39,520 nucleotides of DNA, taken from the NCBI GenBank assembly GCA_024276905.1, contig JAJRWF010000039.1:1-39520 (forward strand). The letters run 5' to 3'. How positions within the stretch are numbered: position 1 is the stretch's first letter; every line of letters starts with the position of its first letter. The notes beneath the pieces were generated by a model. It was not told where the DNA came from, did not search any database, and saw only the letters and a program-made list of their open reading frames with translations. Positions 25,776 through 33,451 of this stretch are shown in pieces. The stretch comes from Deltaproteobacteria bacterium (GTDB taxonomy: Bacteria; Desulfobacterota; Desulfuromonadia; Desulfuromonadales; Geopsychrobacteraceae). The translations under genes were made by a program, and so were the position numbers.

Positions 25776-27113
25776 CTATCTCTTGTTCATACTGGAAAGA
25801 CTGGTCATCTGCTGCGATAAAAACGCGCTCTGGCTGTTCATGGCACTCACCAGCGCCTCCATCGCCGAAAACTGGCTGCGCAAGGTCTTCTCCCTGATCA
25901 CCAGTCGTGCCTCAAGCCTGACGATGCGATCATCGATACGCGAAATTGTGTCATCGGTACTCTTCTGCTTGCTGGCCAACAGCCCGTCGGCAGTGTCTGT
26001 CATACCGGTCAACAGATCAGCAAACTTTTTACTGATGCCGTCAACCCCGGTTTCTCCTGCAAAGACAGCGACCATACCCTCATAATCATTGTCCATCGCC
26101 TTGGTCAGAGTGGCACTGTTAAGGACAAGGGTTCCGTCTTTCTGAGTTTCGAAACCAAGTTCGGCAAGACTTGAATAGCTTCCGCTAAGGCCTGAAACGC
26201 TGGTTGTCAGTAAACTCTGAAGACCACGCTTGACACTGCGGAAACCGGCATCATTCCCCCAGTCGGCATCCTTCTGGGCGGAAATATGCGTAACGATGGC
26301 ATTATAGGCATCGACAAACCCTTGAATTTTGGTCTTGGTCGCATCCTGATCGACACTGACCGAAAGGGTTGTCGCAACCGCCGCATCAGCCTTGAGCAGG
26401 TCGATGGTGACCCCGGGAATTGCATCGGCAACCGTGTTGCTGTTGCTGTAAATATCGATATTGTCAACCTGAATATGCGCCTGTTGCGCCGCCTGGGTAT
26501 TGGTCATGGTCGGGTTGACATCCGTACCGCCGGTCAGTCCCGAAGCATCCAGGGTAAAGGTTTTGTCAACACTGTCGCCACTGAGAACCAGGCGATAAGG
26601 GGACGCGGTCCCATCGTTGATCACCGTGGCCGTCACACCCGTTGCGGCATCATTGATCGCCTTGGCAATACCATCGAGAGAATTATTCGTGGCATCGATC
26701 GTAATACTGGTCGGCGTCCCGCCAACGGTCAGGCTCATGGTGCCGGTGCCGAAAGTACTGGTCGTCTTGTCGGCATAGCCGCCACTGACATCCTTTTGCA
26801 CCTGGGCCAGAGCCATCACTTCGATCTGATAGGACCCCAGACCAGCAGTGCCGGTCGCAGTGGCCGAATAATAGAGATCCGAACTCTGCTTGAGTCCCGG
26901 CGAATCGATCTCGGCAGCTGTATCGATCGCCTCAGCCTTGGTCTGCAGGCCTCCCAGCAAACCATCAAGATCCTTGAAGACCTGCAGACGGCTGTTGAAA
27001 AAGTTCCTGTCATTCTCAAGGCGTGTAATCGGCTGGCGCTCGATCTTCATCAGCTCGCTGATAATCGCATTGGTATCGAGGCCGGTTGCCAACCCACCAA
27101 AGGTGATAGCCAT
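25776..27113 (-). CDS. fliD: Flagellar filament cap protein FliD
   Basis: The secreted cap (HAP2) at the filament tip that guides flagellin assembly. The 445-residue protein begins with the canonical MAITFGGLATGLDTNAIISE followed by LMKIERQPITRLENDRNFFN. It has FliD_N at about 1-100 and FliD_C at about 220-430, with the ending helices LEARLVIREKTLRSQFSAME, ALVSAMNSQSAFLSQQMTSL. The middle carries a Thr/Ala/Val-rich beta domain (about 100-215). A typical Gln/Ser/Met C-terminus is present. The start has GGGAGAAG upstream. It lies between flaG and fliS in the normal order. Confidence 0.97.
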   Translation of the reverse strand: MAITFGGLATGLDTNAIISELMKIERQPITRLENDRNFFNSRLQVFKDLDGLLGGLQTKAEAIDTAAEIDSPGLKQSSDLYYSATATGTAGLGSYQIEVMALAQVQKDVSGGYADKTTSTFGTGTMSLTVGGTPTSITIDATNNSLDGIAKAINDAATGVTATVINDGTASPYRLVLSGDSVDKTFTLDASGLTGGTDVNPTMTNTQAAQQAHIQVDNIDIYSNSNTVADAIPGVTIDLLKADAAVATTLSVSVDQDATKTKIQGFVDAYNAIVTHISAQKDADWGNDAGFRSVKRGLQSLLTTSVSGLSGSYSSLAELGFETQKDGTLVLNSATLTKAMDNDYEGMVAVFAGETGVDGISKKFADLLTGMTDTADGLLASKQKSTDDTISRIDDRIVRLEARLVIREKTLRSQFSAMEALVSAMNSQSAFLSQQMTSLSSMNKR

Positions 27114-27134
27114 GACTCTTCTCCCTTTTAGCCC

Positions 27135-27482
27135 TCAGCTCTCGGTATCGAGCAGAGAACCGCGCAGTTCCTTGAGATAGACACTTGAGTTGATCACTTC
27201 CTCGGGCGGAAGCTGACGAATGGTTTCGCCCGATTCCTGATCGACGATCGAAATAATCAGCTTGCCGATATCGGCATTCATTTCGAAACGTACCGAATGT
27301 TGCCCCCCGTCGGTCAGGCCCTTGATCTTGTTCAGAACCTCCTCGGGGGCCACCAGGTTTTTGTTTATGCTCGCCTCATCGACAGTATCTGCAACCCGCC
27401 GCCGATCCTGATCGACCTGCTGTCCAGTCGTTGCTGTGGTCGGAACTCCCGCCCCGATATTACCTACCGCTTCAACTCCCAT
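27135..27482 (-). CDS. flaG: FlaG family protein
   Basis: A 115-residue protein of the FlaG family, often encoded between flagellin and fliD and affecting filament length. The N-terminus is low complexity (MGVEAVGNIGAGVPTTATTG). The conserved C-terminal domain is SVRFEMNADIGKLIISIVDQ, ESGETIRQLPPEEVINSSVY. ATG 27482 is chosen because GGAGGAGA lies eight bases upstream. The TTG at 27500 would overlap that site. No signal peptide. It precedes fliD by 21 bases. Confidence 0.9.
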   Translation of the reverse strand: MGVEAVGNIGAGVPTTATTGQQVDQDRRRVADTVDEASINKNLVAPEEVLNKIKGLTDGGQHSVRFEMNADIGKLIISIVDQESGETIRQLPPEEVINSSVYLKELRGSLLDTES

Positions 27483-27513
27483 AATCTTCTCCTCCCCCAA
27501 TCAGGGGTATTCT

Positions 27514-27543
27514 GGTGGAGAGCGGCCTGAGCCGCCCTCCACC
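27514..27543 (-). other. Strong GC hairpin between flagellin 1 and flaG
   Basis: GGTGGAGGGCGGC and GCCGCTCTCCACC form a 13-bp stem with one mismatch and a four-base loop, directly after the flagellin stop. No T-run follows on the minus strand. It probably protects the abundant flagellin mRNA 3' end and lets only part of the transcripts reach flaG-fliD-fliS. Confidence 0.65.
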
Positions 27544-27557
27544 GGGATACTGACGAG

Positions 27558-28382
27558 TTACTGCAGGAGTGACAGTGCCAGATTCGGCGACTGGTTAGCC
27601 TGGGAAAGAATCGAGACCCCGGCCTGCTGCAGAATGTTCATCTTCGTCATGTTCGATGTTTCCTGGGCAATGTCGGCATCCAGAATCCGGCTGCGCGCCG
27701 CCGAGAGATTCTCGGAGATGTTCGCCAGATTCGAAATGGTCGACTCGAAGCGGTTTTGAACCGCACCCAGTTTACCGCGCAGTTTGTCGATACAACCGAC
27801 AGCACCATCAACCGCAGAAATCGCTTTCTGGGCATCGGCAAAGGTGCCGATACTGATGGTTGCCGAGTTGACACCGAGCTTCCCGACACTGGCAGCAGCA
27901 ATGCTGAAAGTGACCGTCTGGCCTTTATTGGCGCCGACCTGGAAGATGGCCGATTTCATCGAACCGTTAAGAATATTCTTGCCGTTAAACTGCGTGGTAG
28001 TTGCGACCCGCTGAATCTCCTGCTGCAGCTGGTTGAACTCCTGCTGCAAGGAAGTCCGGTCAGCGGTGCTGTTGGTGCCGTTGGATGCCTGAACCGCCAG
28101 TTCACGCATCCGCTGCAGAGCATTGGTACTCTCCTGCAGGGCGCCTTCAGCGGTTTGCGCCAGTGAGATCCCATCGTTGGCATTGCGTACCGCCTGGTTC
28201 AAACCACGGATCTGCGAGGTCATACGATCAGAGATCGCCAGACCGGCCGCATCATCCTTGGCACTGTTGATGCGCAGCCCTGAAGACAGGCGTTGCATCG
28301 AGCGGTTGAGCAAATTCTGCGACTTGCCGAGATTACGCTGGGCGTTTAGTGACGCAACGTTGGTATTAATGGTAAATGCCAT
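27558..28382 (-). CDS. fliC: Flagellin 1
   Basis: A filament subunit of 274 residues with only the conserved D0/D1 domains. The N-terminus is MAFTINTNVASLNAQRNLGK with SSGLRINSAKDDAAGLAISD. The C-terminus is ENLSAARSRILDADIAQETS then ILSQANQSPNLALSLLQ. The variable outer domains are absent, and about 50 residues (roughly 150-200) differ from its neighbours. It contains one Cys at about residue 197 (VGCIDKL), which is rare in flagellins. Its N- and C-terminal parts are almost identical to flagellin 2. The start has CGGAGGAA upstream. It is the flagellin nearest flaG-fliD-fliS. No own promoter was found, so read-through from flagellin 2 is possible. Confidence 0.98.
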   Translation of the reverse strand: MAFTINTNVASLNAQRNLGKSQNLLNRSMQRLSSGLRINSAKDDAAGLAISDRMTSQIRGLNQAVRNANDGISLAQTAEGALQESTNALQRMRELAVQASNGTNSTADRTSLQQEFNQLQQEIQRVATTTQFNGKNILNGSMKSAIFQVGANKGQTVTFSIAAASVGKLGVNSATISIGTFADAQKAISAVDGAVGCIDKLRGKLGAVQNRFESTISNLANISENLSAARSRILDADIAQETSNMTKMNILQQAGVSILSQANQSPNLALSLLQ

Positions 28383-28386
28383 AATT

Positions 28387-28429
28387 TCCTCCGTGAAATT
28401 TCTGCTTTTAATCGAGGCGTCCGTGCCTC
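28387..28429 (-). promoter_or_regulatory. Putative CsrA-responsive leader of flagellin 1
   Basis: On the minus strand, GAGGC-ACGGAC-GCCTC (28429-28414) is a hairpin with a hexaloop of the CsrA-preferred form ANGGAN. A second ACGGA (28394-28390) overlaps the Shine-Dalgarno GGAGGA. The two GGA sites are 30 bases apart. This matches the two-site CsrA control known for flagellin leaders such as Bacillus hag. The hairpin has no T-run on this strand, so it is not a terminator. Confidence 0.6.
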
Positions 28430-28532
28430 TTTTTTCTTGTCGTCACCTTCTTCCGATTTCTTAAATAAAACTGTCGCAAGAAAGCCGACTACACCCGAAA
28501 GAGCGTCAGCCCTTCCGAAGCAGGCTTTGAAC

Positions 28533-29354
28533 CTACTGCAACAGTGACAGTGCCAGATTCGGCGACTGGTTAGCCTGGGAAAGAATCGAAACCCCGGCCT
28601 GTTGCAGAATGTTCATCTTCGTCATGTTCGACGTTTCCTGGGCAATGTCGGCATCCAGAATCCGACTACGCGCCGCCGAGAGATTCTCGGAGATGTTCGC
28701 CAGGTTCGAGATGGTCGACTCGAAGCGGTTCTGAACCGCACCCAGCTTACCGCGCAGTTTGTCGATGTTACCGACAGCATTGTCGATGATGCCGATGGCG
28801 CTCTGGGCCTTGGTGAAGGTACTGACCCTCACCGTCGAGTTGATACTCAGGGCCCGAACACTGGCGGCGCCGATGCTGAAGGTCACGGTCTGACCCTTGT
28901 TGGCCCCAACCTGGAAAATGGCCGACTTCATCGAACCGGTCAGGACGTTCTTGCCATTAAACTGCGTAGTGGTTGCAACCCGCTGAATCTCCTGTTGCAG
29001 CTGGTTGAATTCCTGCTGCAAAGATTCGCGATCTGCGTTGCTGTTGGTGCCGTTGGATGCCTGAACCGCCAGTTCACGCATCCTCTGCAGGGCATTGGTG
29101 CTCTCCTGCAAGGCGCCTTCAGCAGTTTGCGCCAGTGAGATCCCATCGTTGGCATTGCGCACCGCCTGGTTCAAGCCACGGATCTGCGAGGTCATGCGAT
29201 CAGAGATCGCCAGACCGGCTGCATCATCCTTGGCACTGTTGATGCGCAACCCTGAAGACAGGCGTTGCATCGAGCGGTTGAGCAAATTCTGTGACTTGCC
29301 GAGATTTCGCTGGGCATTGAGAGAAGCTACGTTGGTGTTAATTGTAAATGCCAT
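28533..29354 (-). CDS. Flagellin 2
   Basis: A 273-residue filament subunit. Residues 1 to about 105 match flagellin 1 exactly, and the last 75 or so also match. It differs mainly near NSNADRESLQQ and in the central patch (residues about 160-195, VRALSINSTVRVSTFTKAQS). It has no Cys: flagellin 1 and 3 read GCIDKL where this reads GNIDKL. The start has ATGGAGGAAA upstream. A sigma-28 promoter lies 130-150 bases upstream and a CsrA-type hairpin is in the leader, so it is probably the main regulated entry for flagellins 2 and 1. The pattern suggests recent duplication or gene conversion. Confidence 0.98.
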   Translation of the reverse strand: MAFTINTNVASLNAQRNLGKSQNLLNRSMQRLSSGLRINSAKDDAAGLAISDRMTSQIRGLNQAVRNANDGISLAQTAEGALQESTNALQRMRELAVQASNGTNSNADRESLQQEFNQLQQEIQRVATTTQFNGKNVLTGSMKSAIFQVGANKGQTVTFSIGAASVRALSINSTVRVSTFTKAQSAIGIIDNAVGNIDKLRGKLGAVQNRFESTISNLANISENLSAARSRILDADIAQETSNMTKMNILQQAGVSILSQANQSPNLALSLLQ

Positions 29355-29360
29355 GATTTT

Positions 29361-29407
29361 TCCTCCATGAAAAGTATTTTTCGAAAAGGGCTTCCGTGTC
29401 CTTTTCG
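29361..29407 (-). promoter_or_regulatory. Putative CsrA-responsive leader of flagellin 2
   Basis: CGAAAAGG pairs with CCTTTTCG (29407-29382). Inside, a C-G pair closes the hexaloop ACGGAA, again ANGGAN. ATGGA at 29368-29364 overlaps the ribosome site. The two GGA motifs are 29 bases apart, nearly the same spacing as at flagellin 1 although the stem sequences differ. Conservation of loop and spacing without stem identity supports a functional RNA. Confidence 0.62.
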
Positions 29408-29438
29408 GGTCAGCGGCTACAGCGTGTAACTATTGATT

Positions 29439-29448
29439 TCACCTCCTT
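29439..29448 (-). promoter_or_regulatory. Orphan perfect Shine-Dalgarno in the flagellin 2 leader
   Basis: AAGGAGGTGA, a full ten-base complement of the 16S rRNA 3' end. It lies about 85 bases before the flagellin start with no ATG, GTG or TTG at a usable distance after it. It could be a standby ribosome site or a further GGA contact for CsrA. Confidence 0.45.
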
Positions 29449-29480
29449 TTCTCCACCTGGGTATTCAGCCGCCTGATCTC

Positions 29481-29508
29481 TTATCGGTTCAGTGACTAAA
29501 CTTCTTTA
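29481..29508 (-). promoter_or_regulatory. Sigma-28 (FliA) promoter of flagellin 2
   Basis: TAAA (29508-29505), 16 bases, then ACCGATAA (29488-29481). It matches the FliA consensus TAAA-N15-GCCGATAA apart from one base in the -10 and one extra spacer base. The start would be near 29475, giving a leader of about 120 bases. Confidence 0.7.
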
Positions 29509-29530
29509 AATAAAATTTGAAATTTTTAAA

Positions 29531-29566
29531 ATAAAAAAAACGGCAGAAGCCAAAAGCCTCTGCCGC
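29531..29566 (-). terminator. Intrinsic terminator of flagellin 3
   Basis: CGGCAGAGGC / GGCTTCTGCCG with a four-base loop, followed by eight T. It starts about 25 bases after the flagellin 3 stop, so flagellin 3 is a separate transcript from flagellins 2 and 1. Confidence 0.92.
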
Positions 29567-29589
29567 AGTGTTTCAGTGGGATGGAATAA

Positions 29590-30414
29590 CTACTGTTGCA
29601 GGAGTGACAGCGCCAGGTTCGGCGACTGATTAGCCTGGGAAAGAATCGAAACCCCGGCCTGCTGCAGAATATTGTTTTTGGTCATCTCTGAGGTTTCCTG
29701 AGCAATGTCCGCATCCAGAATCCGGCTACGTGCTGCCGAAAGATTCTCGGCAATATTCTTCAGGTTCGAGATGGTTGACTCAAAGCGATTCTGCACCGCA
29801 CCGAGTTTTCCGCGCAACTTGTCGATACAGCCGATAGCACCATCGATCGCCGACAGGGCAAGCTGGGCAACCCCGAAAGATCCGATACTGACCGTCGAAT
29901 TGATTCCGAGGGCCGCAAGGCTGGCAGTTCCGATACTGAAGGTAATAACCTGGCCCTTGTTGGCACCGATCTGGAAAGTCGCCGACTTCATCGAACCGTT
30001 AAGAATATTCTTGCCGTTGAACTGGGTGGTGGTCGCGATCCGCTGGATCTCCTGCTGCAGCTGGGAAAATTCCTGCTGCAAAGATGTGCGGTCGGCACTG
30101 CTGTTGGTTCCATTTGAAGACTGAACAGCCAGCTCCCGCATCCGCTGCAGAGCGTTGGTGCTCTCCTGCAACGCACCTTCAGCAGTCTGTGACAGAGAAA
30201 TTCCATCGAGTGCGTTGCGTGCAGCCTGATTAAGACCTCGGATCTGCGAAGTCATCCGATCAGAAATTGCCAGCCCGGCAGCATCATCCTTGGCGCTGTT
30301 AATGCGCAGCCCCGAAGACAGCCGTTGCAGAGAACGGTTAAGTTTCGCCTGAGACTTGCCCATATTACGCTGAGCATTCAGCGAAGCCACATTGGTGTTG
30401 ATGGTAAATGCCAT
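29590..30414 (-). CDS. Flagellin 3
   Basis: A 274-residue flagellin, more diverged than the other two. It has AQRNMGKSQAKLNRSLQRLS instead of NLGKSQNLLNRSMQRLS, NQAARNALDGISLSQTAEGA, and a C-terminal LLQQ. D0/D1 are complete and no D2/D3 is present. The central segment is AALGINSTVSIGSFGVAQLA. It has one Cys at about residue 196 (IGCIDKL). It has its own sigma-54 promoter upstream and its own terminator, so it may be expressed earlier than, or independently of, the sigma-28-driven flagellin 2. The start has AAGGAGGAAC upstream. It lies divergent to the legionaminic acid operon. Confidence 0.98.
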   Translation of the reverse strand: MAFTINTNVASLNAQRNMGKSQAKLNRSLQRLSSGLRINSAKDDAAGLAISDRMTSQIRGLNQAARNALDGISLSQTAEGALQESTNALQRMRELAVQSSNGTNSSADRTSLQQEFSQLQQEIQRIATTTQFNGKNILNGSMKSATFQIGANKGQVITFSIGTASLAALGINSTVSIGSFGVAQLALSAIDGAIGCIDKLRGKLGAVQNRFESTISNLKNIAENLSAARSRILDADIAQETSEMTKNNILQQAGVSILSQANQSPNLALSLLQQ

Positions 30415-30472
30415 GGTTTAGTTCCTCCTTGAATCTATTCTTTTTCGATTTCGTTGTCTGGTTCGATTTGCT

Positions 30473-30488
30473 CTCGTCCCCCGGCGAG
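30473..30488 (-). other. Small hairpin in the flagellin 3 leader
   Basis: CTCG-CCGGGGGA-CGAG, with GGA at the 3' side of an eight-base loop, 59-75 bases before the start codon. The ribosome site contains AAGGAGG. This is a weaker version of the leaders at flagellins 1 and 2: the GGA lacks the ANGGAN context and the spacing is about 51 bases. Confidence 0.35.
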
Positions 30489-30530
30489 GTCACTCTTGCT
30501 TCTCTCGTTACTACTCATCGGAGTAATTTC

Positions 30531-30547
30531 TGCATAGTTTAGGCCAA
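30531..30547 (-). promoter_or_regulatory. Sigma-54 promoter of flagellin 3
   Basis: TTGGCCTAAACTATGCA on the minus strand carries TGGC and TGCA with GG and GC exactly 12 bases apart, as in -24/-12 promoters. Three or four weaker positions differ. A start near 30519 would give a leader of about 105 bases. Confidence 0.6.
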
Positions 30548-30623
30548 GGAGTGTTTTTTTATTTAAACCTCCCAATTTTTGGCCGCTAAAACGCAAATTG
30601 GTCTATTATCTGCTCTAATCGAC

Positions 30624-30652
30624 TTGGCAGGGTGCAGAGTGTGTCATAATAT
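30624..30652 (+). promoter_or_regulatory. Sigma-70 promoter of the leg operon
   Basis: TTGGCA, 17 bases, then TAATAT, pointing into legB. The predicted start near 30659 lies about 40 bases before the preferred legB start. No other promoter was noticed further into the operon, whose genes mostly overlap. Confidence 0.55.
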
Positions 30653-30700
30653 TGTCCCGTCCTCGCCATCTCAAGCGTTATGACCCAACAGGAGAACTCC

Positions 30701-31691
30701 GTGACAAGCAACAGATCAAAAATTCTGGTGACCGGTGCAGATGGTTTTATCGGTTCTCACCTGACCGAAGCACTGCTGGAAACCGGCGCCGAAATCAGGG
30801 CGCTGTCCTGCTACAATTCCTTCAACGACTGGGGCTGGCTCGAAGCCATCGACGGACTCGATCAGATCGAGGTTGTCAACGGTGATGTGCGCGATCCGCA
30901 TTTCTGCCGTGAAATTACCCGCGACATCGATATCGTCTTCCACCTCGCCGCCCTGATCGCGATCCCCTACAGCTACCAGGCCCCCCAGAGTTACGTTGAT
31001 ACCAATATCCTGGGCACCCTCAATATCTGCCAGGCTGCGCTCGAACGGCTGCCAACGCGTGATCCATACCTCGACCAGCGAAGTTTATGGCAGCGCGCAA
31101 TACGTGCCGATCGACGAAAAGCACCCCCTGCAGCCGCAGTCCCCATACAGCGCCAGCAAGATCGGTGCAGACGCCATGGCCATGAGTTTTCACAACAGCT
31201 TCGAGCTGCCGCTGTGTATTGCCCGGCCCTTCAATACCTACGGCCCGCGTCAGTCAGCGCGGGCCGTTATCCCGACCATCATCAGTCAGATTACAGCGGG
31301 TAAAAAAACCATTCAACTCGGCGATGTCAGCCCGACGCGTGACTTCAACTATGTCAGCGATACCTGTCGCGGTTTTATTGCCCTGGCGGAAAATGCCGCA
31401 ACGATCGGCAAAACAATCAATATCGGCTCGAACTATGAGATCTCGGTTGCCGACACCCTTGATCTGATCCGCGAGCTGATGGACAGCAAGGTCGAGTTCA
31501 TCACCGACGACCAACGCCTGCGCCCGAAGGATTCGGAAGTCCAGCGCCTCTGGTGTGACAACCGTCTGATCACCGAGCTGACAGGATTCCAACCGCAGGT
31601 CGATCTACGTGAGGGACTGCAGAAAACCATTGACTGGTTCACCAACCCCGCCAACCTGGCGCGGTACAAAACCGATATCTACAATGTTTGA
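30701..31691 (+). pseudogene. legB: LegB-type nucleotide-sugar 4,6-dehydratase, frameshifted
   Basis: An SDR-family NAD-dependent dehydratase that would convert GDP-GlcNAc to its 4-keto-6-deoxy form in legionaminic acid synthesis. The first part has the Rossmann motif VTGADGFIGSHL, NGDVRDP and HLAALIAIPYSYQAPQSYVD. The frame then breaks at about 31043-31049. The rest (GCQRVIHTSTSEVYGSAQYV, then PYSASKIGADAMAMSF with the YxxxK catalytic pair) continues one frame over. Family spacing (three residues between QAA and GCQRV) fits loss of two bases, perhaps from a G-run. GTG 30701 has AGGAG six bases upstream; ATG 30680 lacks one. Its stop overlaps legC by eight bases. It may be a true mutation or an assembly error. 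Confidence 0.88.
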
Positions 31692-32826
31692 AACGATTTT
31701 TGAGCTGATCAATAACCAGTTTCCGCAAGACGGCATCCCGCTGCACGAACCCCGCTTTGGCGGCAACGAGCAGACCTATCTGGCCGAATGCGTTGAAAGT
31801 ACCATGGTGTCAAGCGTCGGGGCCTTTGTCGACCGCTTCGAAGAGGCCGTTGCGAGCTACACCGGCAGCAAATATGCCATCGCCGTGGTCAACGGGACCC
31901 AGGCACTTTTTGTCGCACTCAAACTGGCGGGAGTCGGACCCGGAACCGAAGTTCTGACTCAGTCGTTGACCTTCGTTGCTACCGCCAACGCCATCTCCTA
32001 TTGCGGCGCAACCCCGCACTTTCTGGATGTTGACGTCGAGACCCTGGGACTGTCGCCAGCCGCCCTGGAAGATTTTCTGGCCAACCAGACCGAAATTCGT
32101 GACGGCCAGCGGATCAACCGCACCAGTGGCCGTCCGCTCAGCGCCTGTCTGCCGATGCATACCTGCGGACATCCCTGCCGGATTGCTGAACTGGCTGAGA
32201 TCTGCCACACTTACGAGCTGCCACTGATCGAAGATGCCGCCGAAAGTCTCGGTAGCACCTACCAGGGGCAGCATACCGGGACCTTCGGTCTGTTCGGCAC
32301 CCTCAGCTTCAACGGCAACAAGATCATCACCACTGGCGGCGGCGGAATGATTCTGACCAATAACGCCGAGCTGGCTGCCGCAACCCGGCACCTGACCACC
32401 ACCGCCAAACAAGCGCACCGCTACGAATTTATCCATGACCAGATCGGCTATAACTTTCGCATGCCGAATATCAACGCCGCCCTCGGACTGGCCCAGATCG
32501 AACAACTGCCCGCCTTTGTCCGGGAAAAACGGCAACTGGCAACCGACTACCGTCAGACACTGGCAACACTGCCATTGACCCTTGTCGATGAACCGGCCGA
32601 CTGCCAGTCAAATTTCTGGCTCAACACCCTGCTGTTCGATAATCCGGAGCAGAAAATCTCTTTTCTTGAGCAGGCCAACCGGCGCGGCATCTTTGCCCGT
32701 TCCCTGTGGCGCCCAATGCACCTGCTTGAGATCTACCGGGATTGCCCGCACGGCGATCTGCCGATCACAGAGGACATTTACCAACGGGCAGTCAATATCC
32801 CGAGCAGTGTGAGGGTTACGCCATGA
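31684..32826 (+). CDS. legC: LegC-type PLP aminotransferase
   Basis: A DegT/DnrJ/EryC1-family sugar aminotransferase of 380 residues that would add the C4 amino group in the legionaminic acid pathway. Motifs: YTGSKYAIAVVNGTQALFVA (PLP phosphate), FVATANAISYCGATPHFLDV, PLIEDAAESLGSTYQG (Asp to the ring N), and the PLP Lys at about residue 213 in LSFNGNKIITTGGGG. The C-terminal helix region is RRGIFARSLWRPMHLLEIYR. ATG 31684 overlaps the legB end by eight bases. The open frame upstream to 31609 is legB sequence in another phase. The gene ends ATGA with legH, so translation is coupled. Confidence 0.94.
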   Translation: MFETIFELINNQFPQDGIPLHEPRFGGNEQTYLAECVESTMVSSVGAFVDRFEEAVASYTGSKYAIAVVNGTQALFVALKLAGVGPGTEVLTQSLTFVATANAISYCGATPHFLDVDVETLGLSPAALEDFLANQTEIRDGQRINRTSGRPLSACLPMHTCGHPCRIAELAEICHTYELPLIEDAAESLGSTYQGQHTGTFGLFGTLSFNGNKIITTGGGGMILTNNAELAAATRHLTTTAKQAHRYEFIHDQIGYNFRMPNINAALGLAQIEQLPAFVREKRQLATDYRQTLATLPLTLVDEPADCQSNFWLNTLLFDNPEQKISFLEQANRRGIFARSLWRPMHLLEIYRDCPHGDLPITEDIYQRAVNIPSSVRVTP

Positions 32827-33446
32827 AAGATCTGGTCCTGATCGGCGGCGGCGGCCATTGCCGTTCCTGTATCGATGTCATCGAACAGCAGAACGCATAC
32901 CGTATTGTCGGAATTATCGATCTGCCGCAGAATATCGGCACTGAGATCCTCGGGTATCCGGTCATCGGCTGCGATGATGATCTGGAGCAGACCATCGGCC
33001 GCTCTCCACATTTTTTACTCACCCTCGGTCAGATCAAAAGTCCGGACCGGCGCATCGCACTGTACAACCGTCTTCGTGCCTTTGGCGGCACGCCGGCATC
33101 CGTCATTTCGCCCCGGGCCCATGTTTCGCGCCACGCCCGGGTTGAGCCCGGTACCATCGTCATGCACCAAGCCCTGATCAACGCCGGAGCTCAGGTCGGA
33201 GCCAACTGCATCATCAACAGTTGTGCCCTGATCGAACATGACGCCCATATTGGCGACCACTGCCATATCTCGACCGCGGCCGTGATTAACGGCGGCGTCC
33301 AGGTCGGCAGCGAAACCTTTATCGGGAGCAACAGTGTGACGCGGCAGGAAATTCATATTGGCAAAAAAGTGATTGTCGGCGCCGGAGTCACCATCATGGA
33401 AGATGTCCCTGACGCCAGCGTCTATCTGGGCAAAAAGGCGAGGTGA
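32823..33446 (+). CDS. legH: LegH-type sugar N-acetyltransferase
   Basis: A NeuD/PglD-family enzyme (207 residues) that would acetylate the new C4 amine using acetyl-CoA. The N-terminus is a small Rossmann-like sugar-binding unit (LVLIGGGGHCRSCIDVIEQQ). The C-terminal half is a left-handed beta helix of hexapeptide repeats (IVMHQALINAGAQVGANCII, NSCALIEHDAHIGDHCHIST, GGVQVGSETFIGSNS). The catalytic His is in IEHDAHIG. It overlaps legC by four bases and is followed after five bases by the preferred legI start. The order legB-legC-legH is the standard one for the pathway. Confidence 0.93.
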   Translation: MKDLVLIGGGGHCRSCIDVIEQQNAYRIVGIIDLPQNIGTEILGYPVIGCDDDLEQTIGRSPHFLLTLGQIKSPDRRIALYNRLRAFGGTPASVISPRAHVSRHARVEPGTIVMHQALINAGAQVGANCIINSCALIEHDAHIGDHCHISTAAVINGGVQVGSETFIGSNSVTRQEIHIGKKVIVGAGVTIMEDVPDASVYLGKKAR

Positions 33447-33451
33447 CACCG

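Noticed and set aside
28411-28433. GAGGC...GCCTC followed by T-run, read as a plus-strand terminator
   Set aside because: No plus-strand gene lies before it. It is in the leader of a minus-strand flagellin, and its loop fits a CsrA site better.
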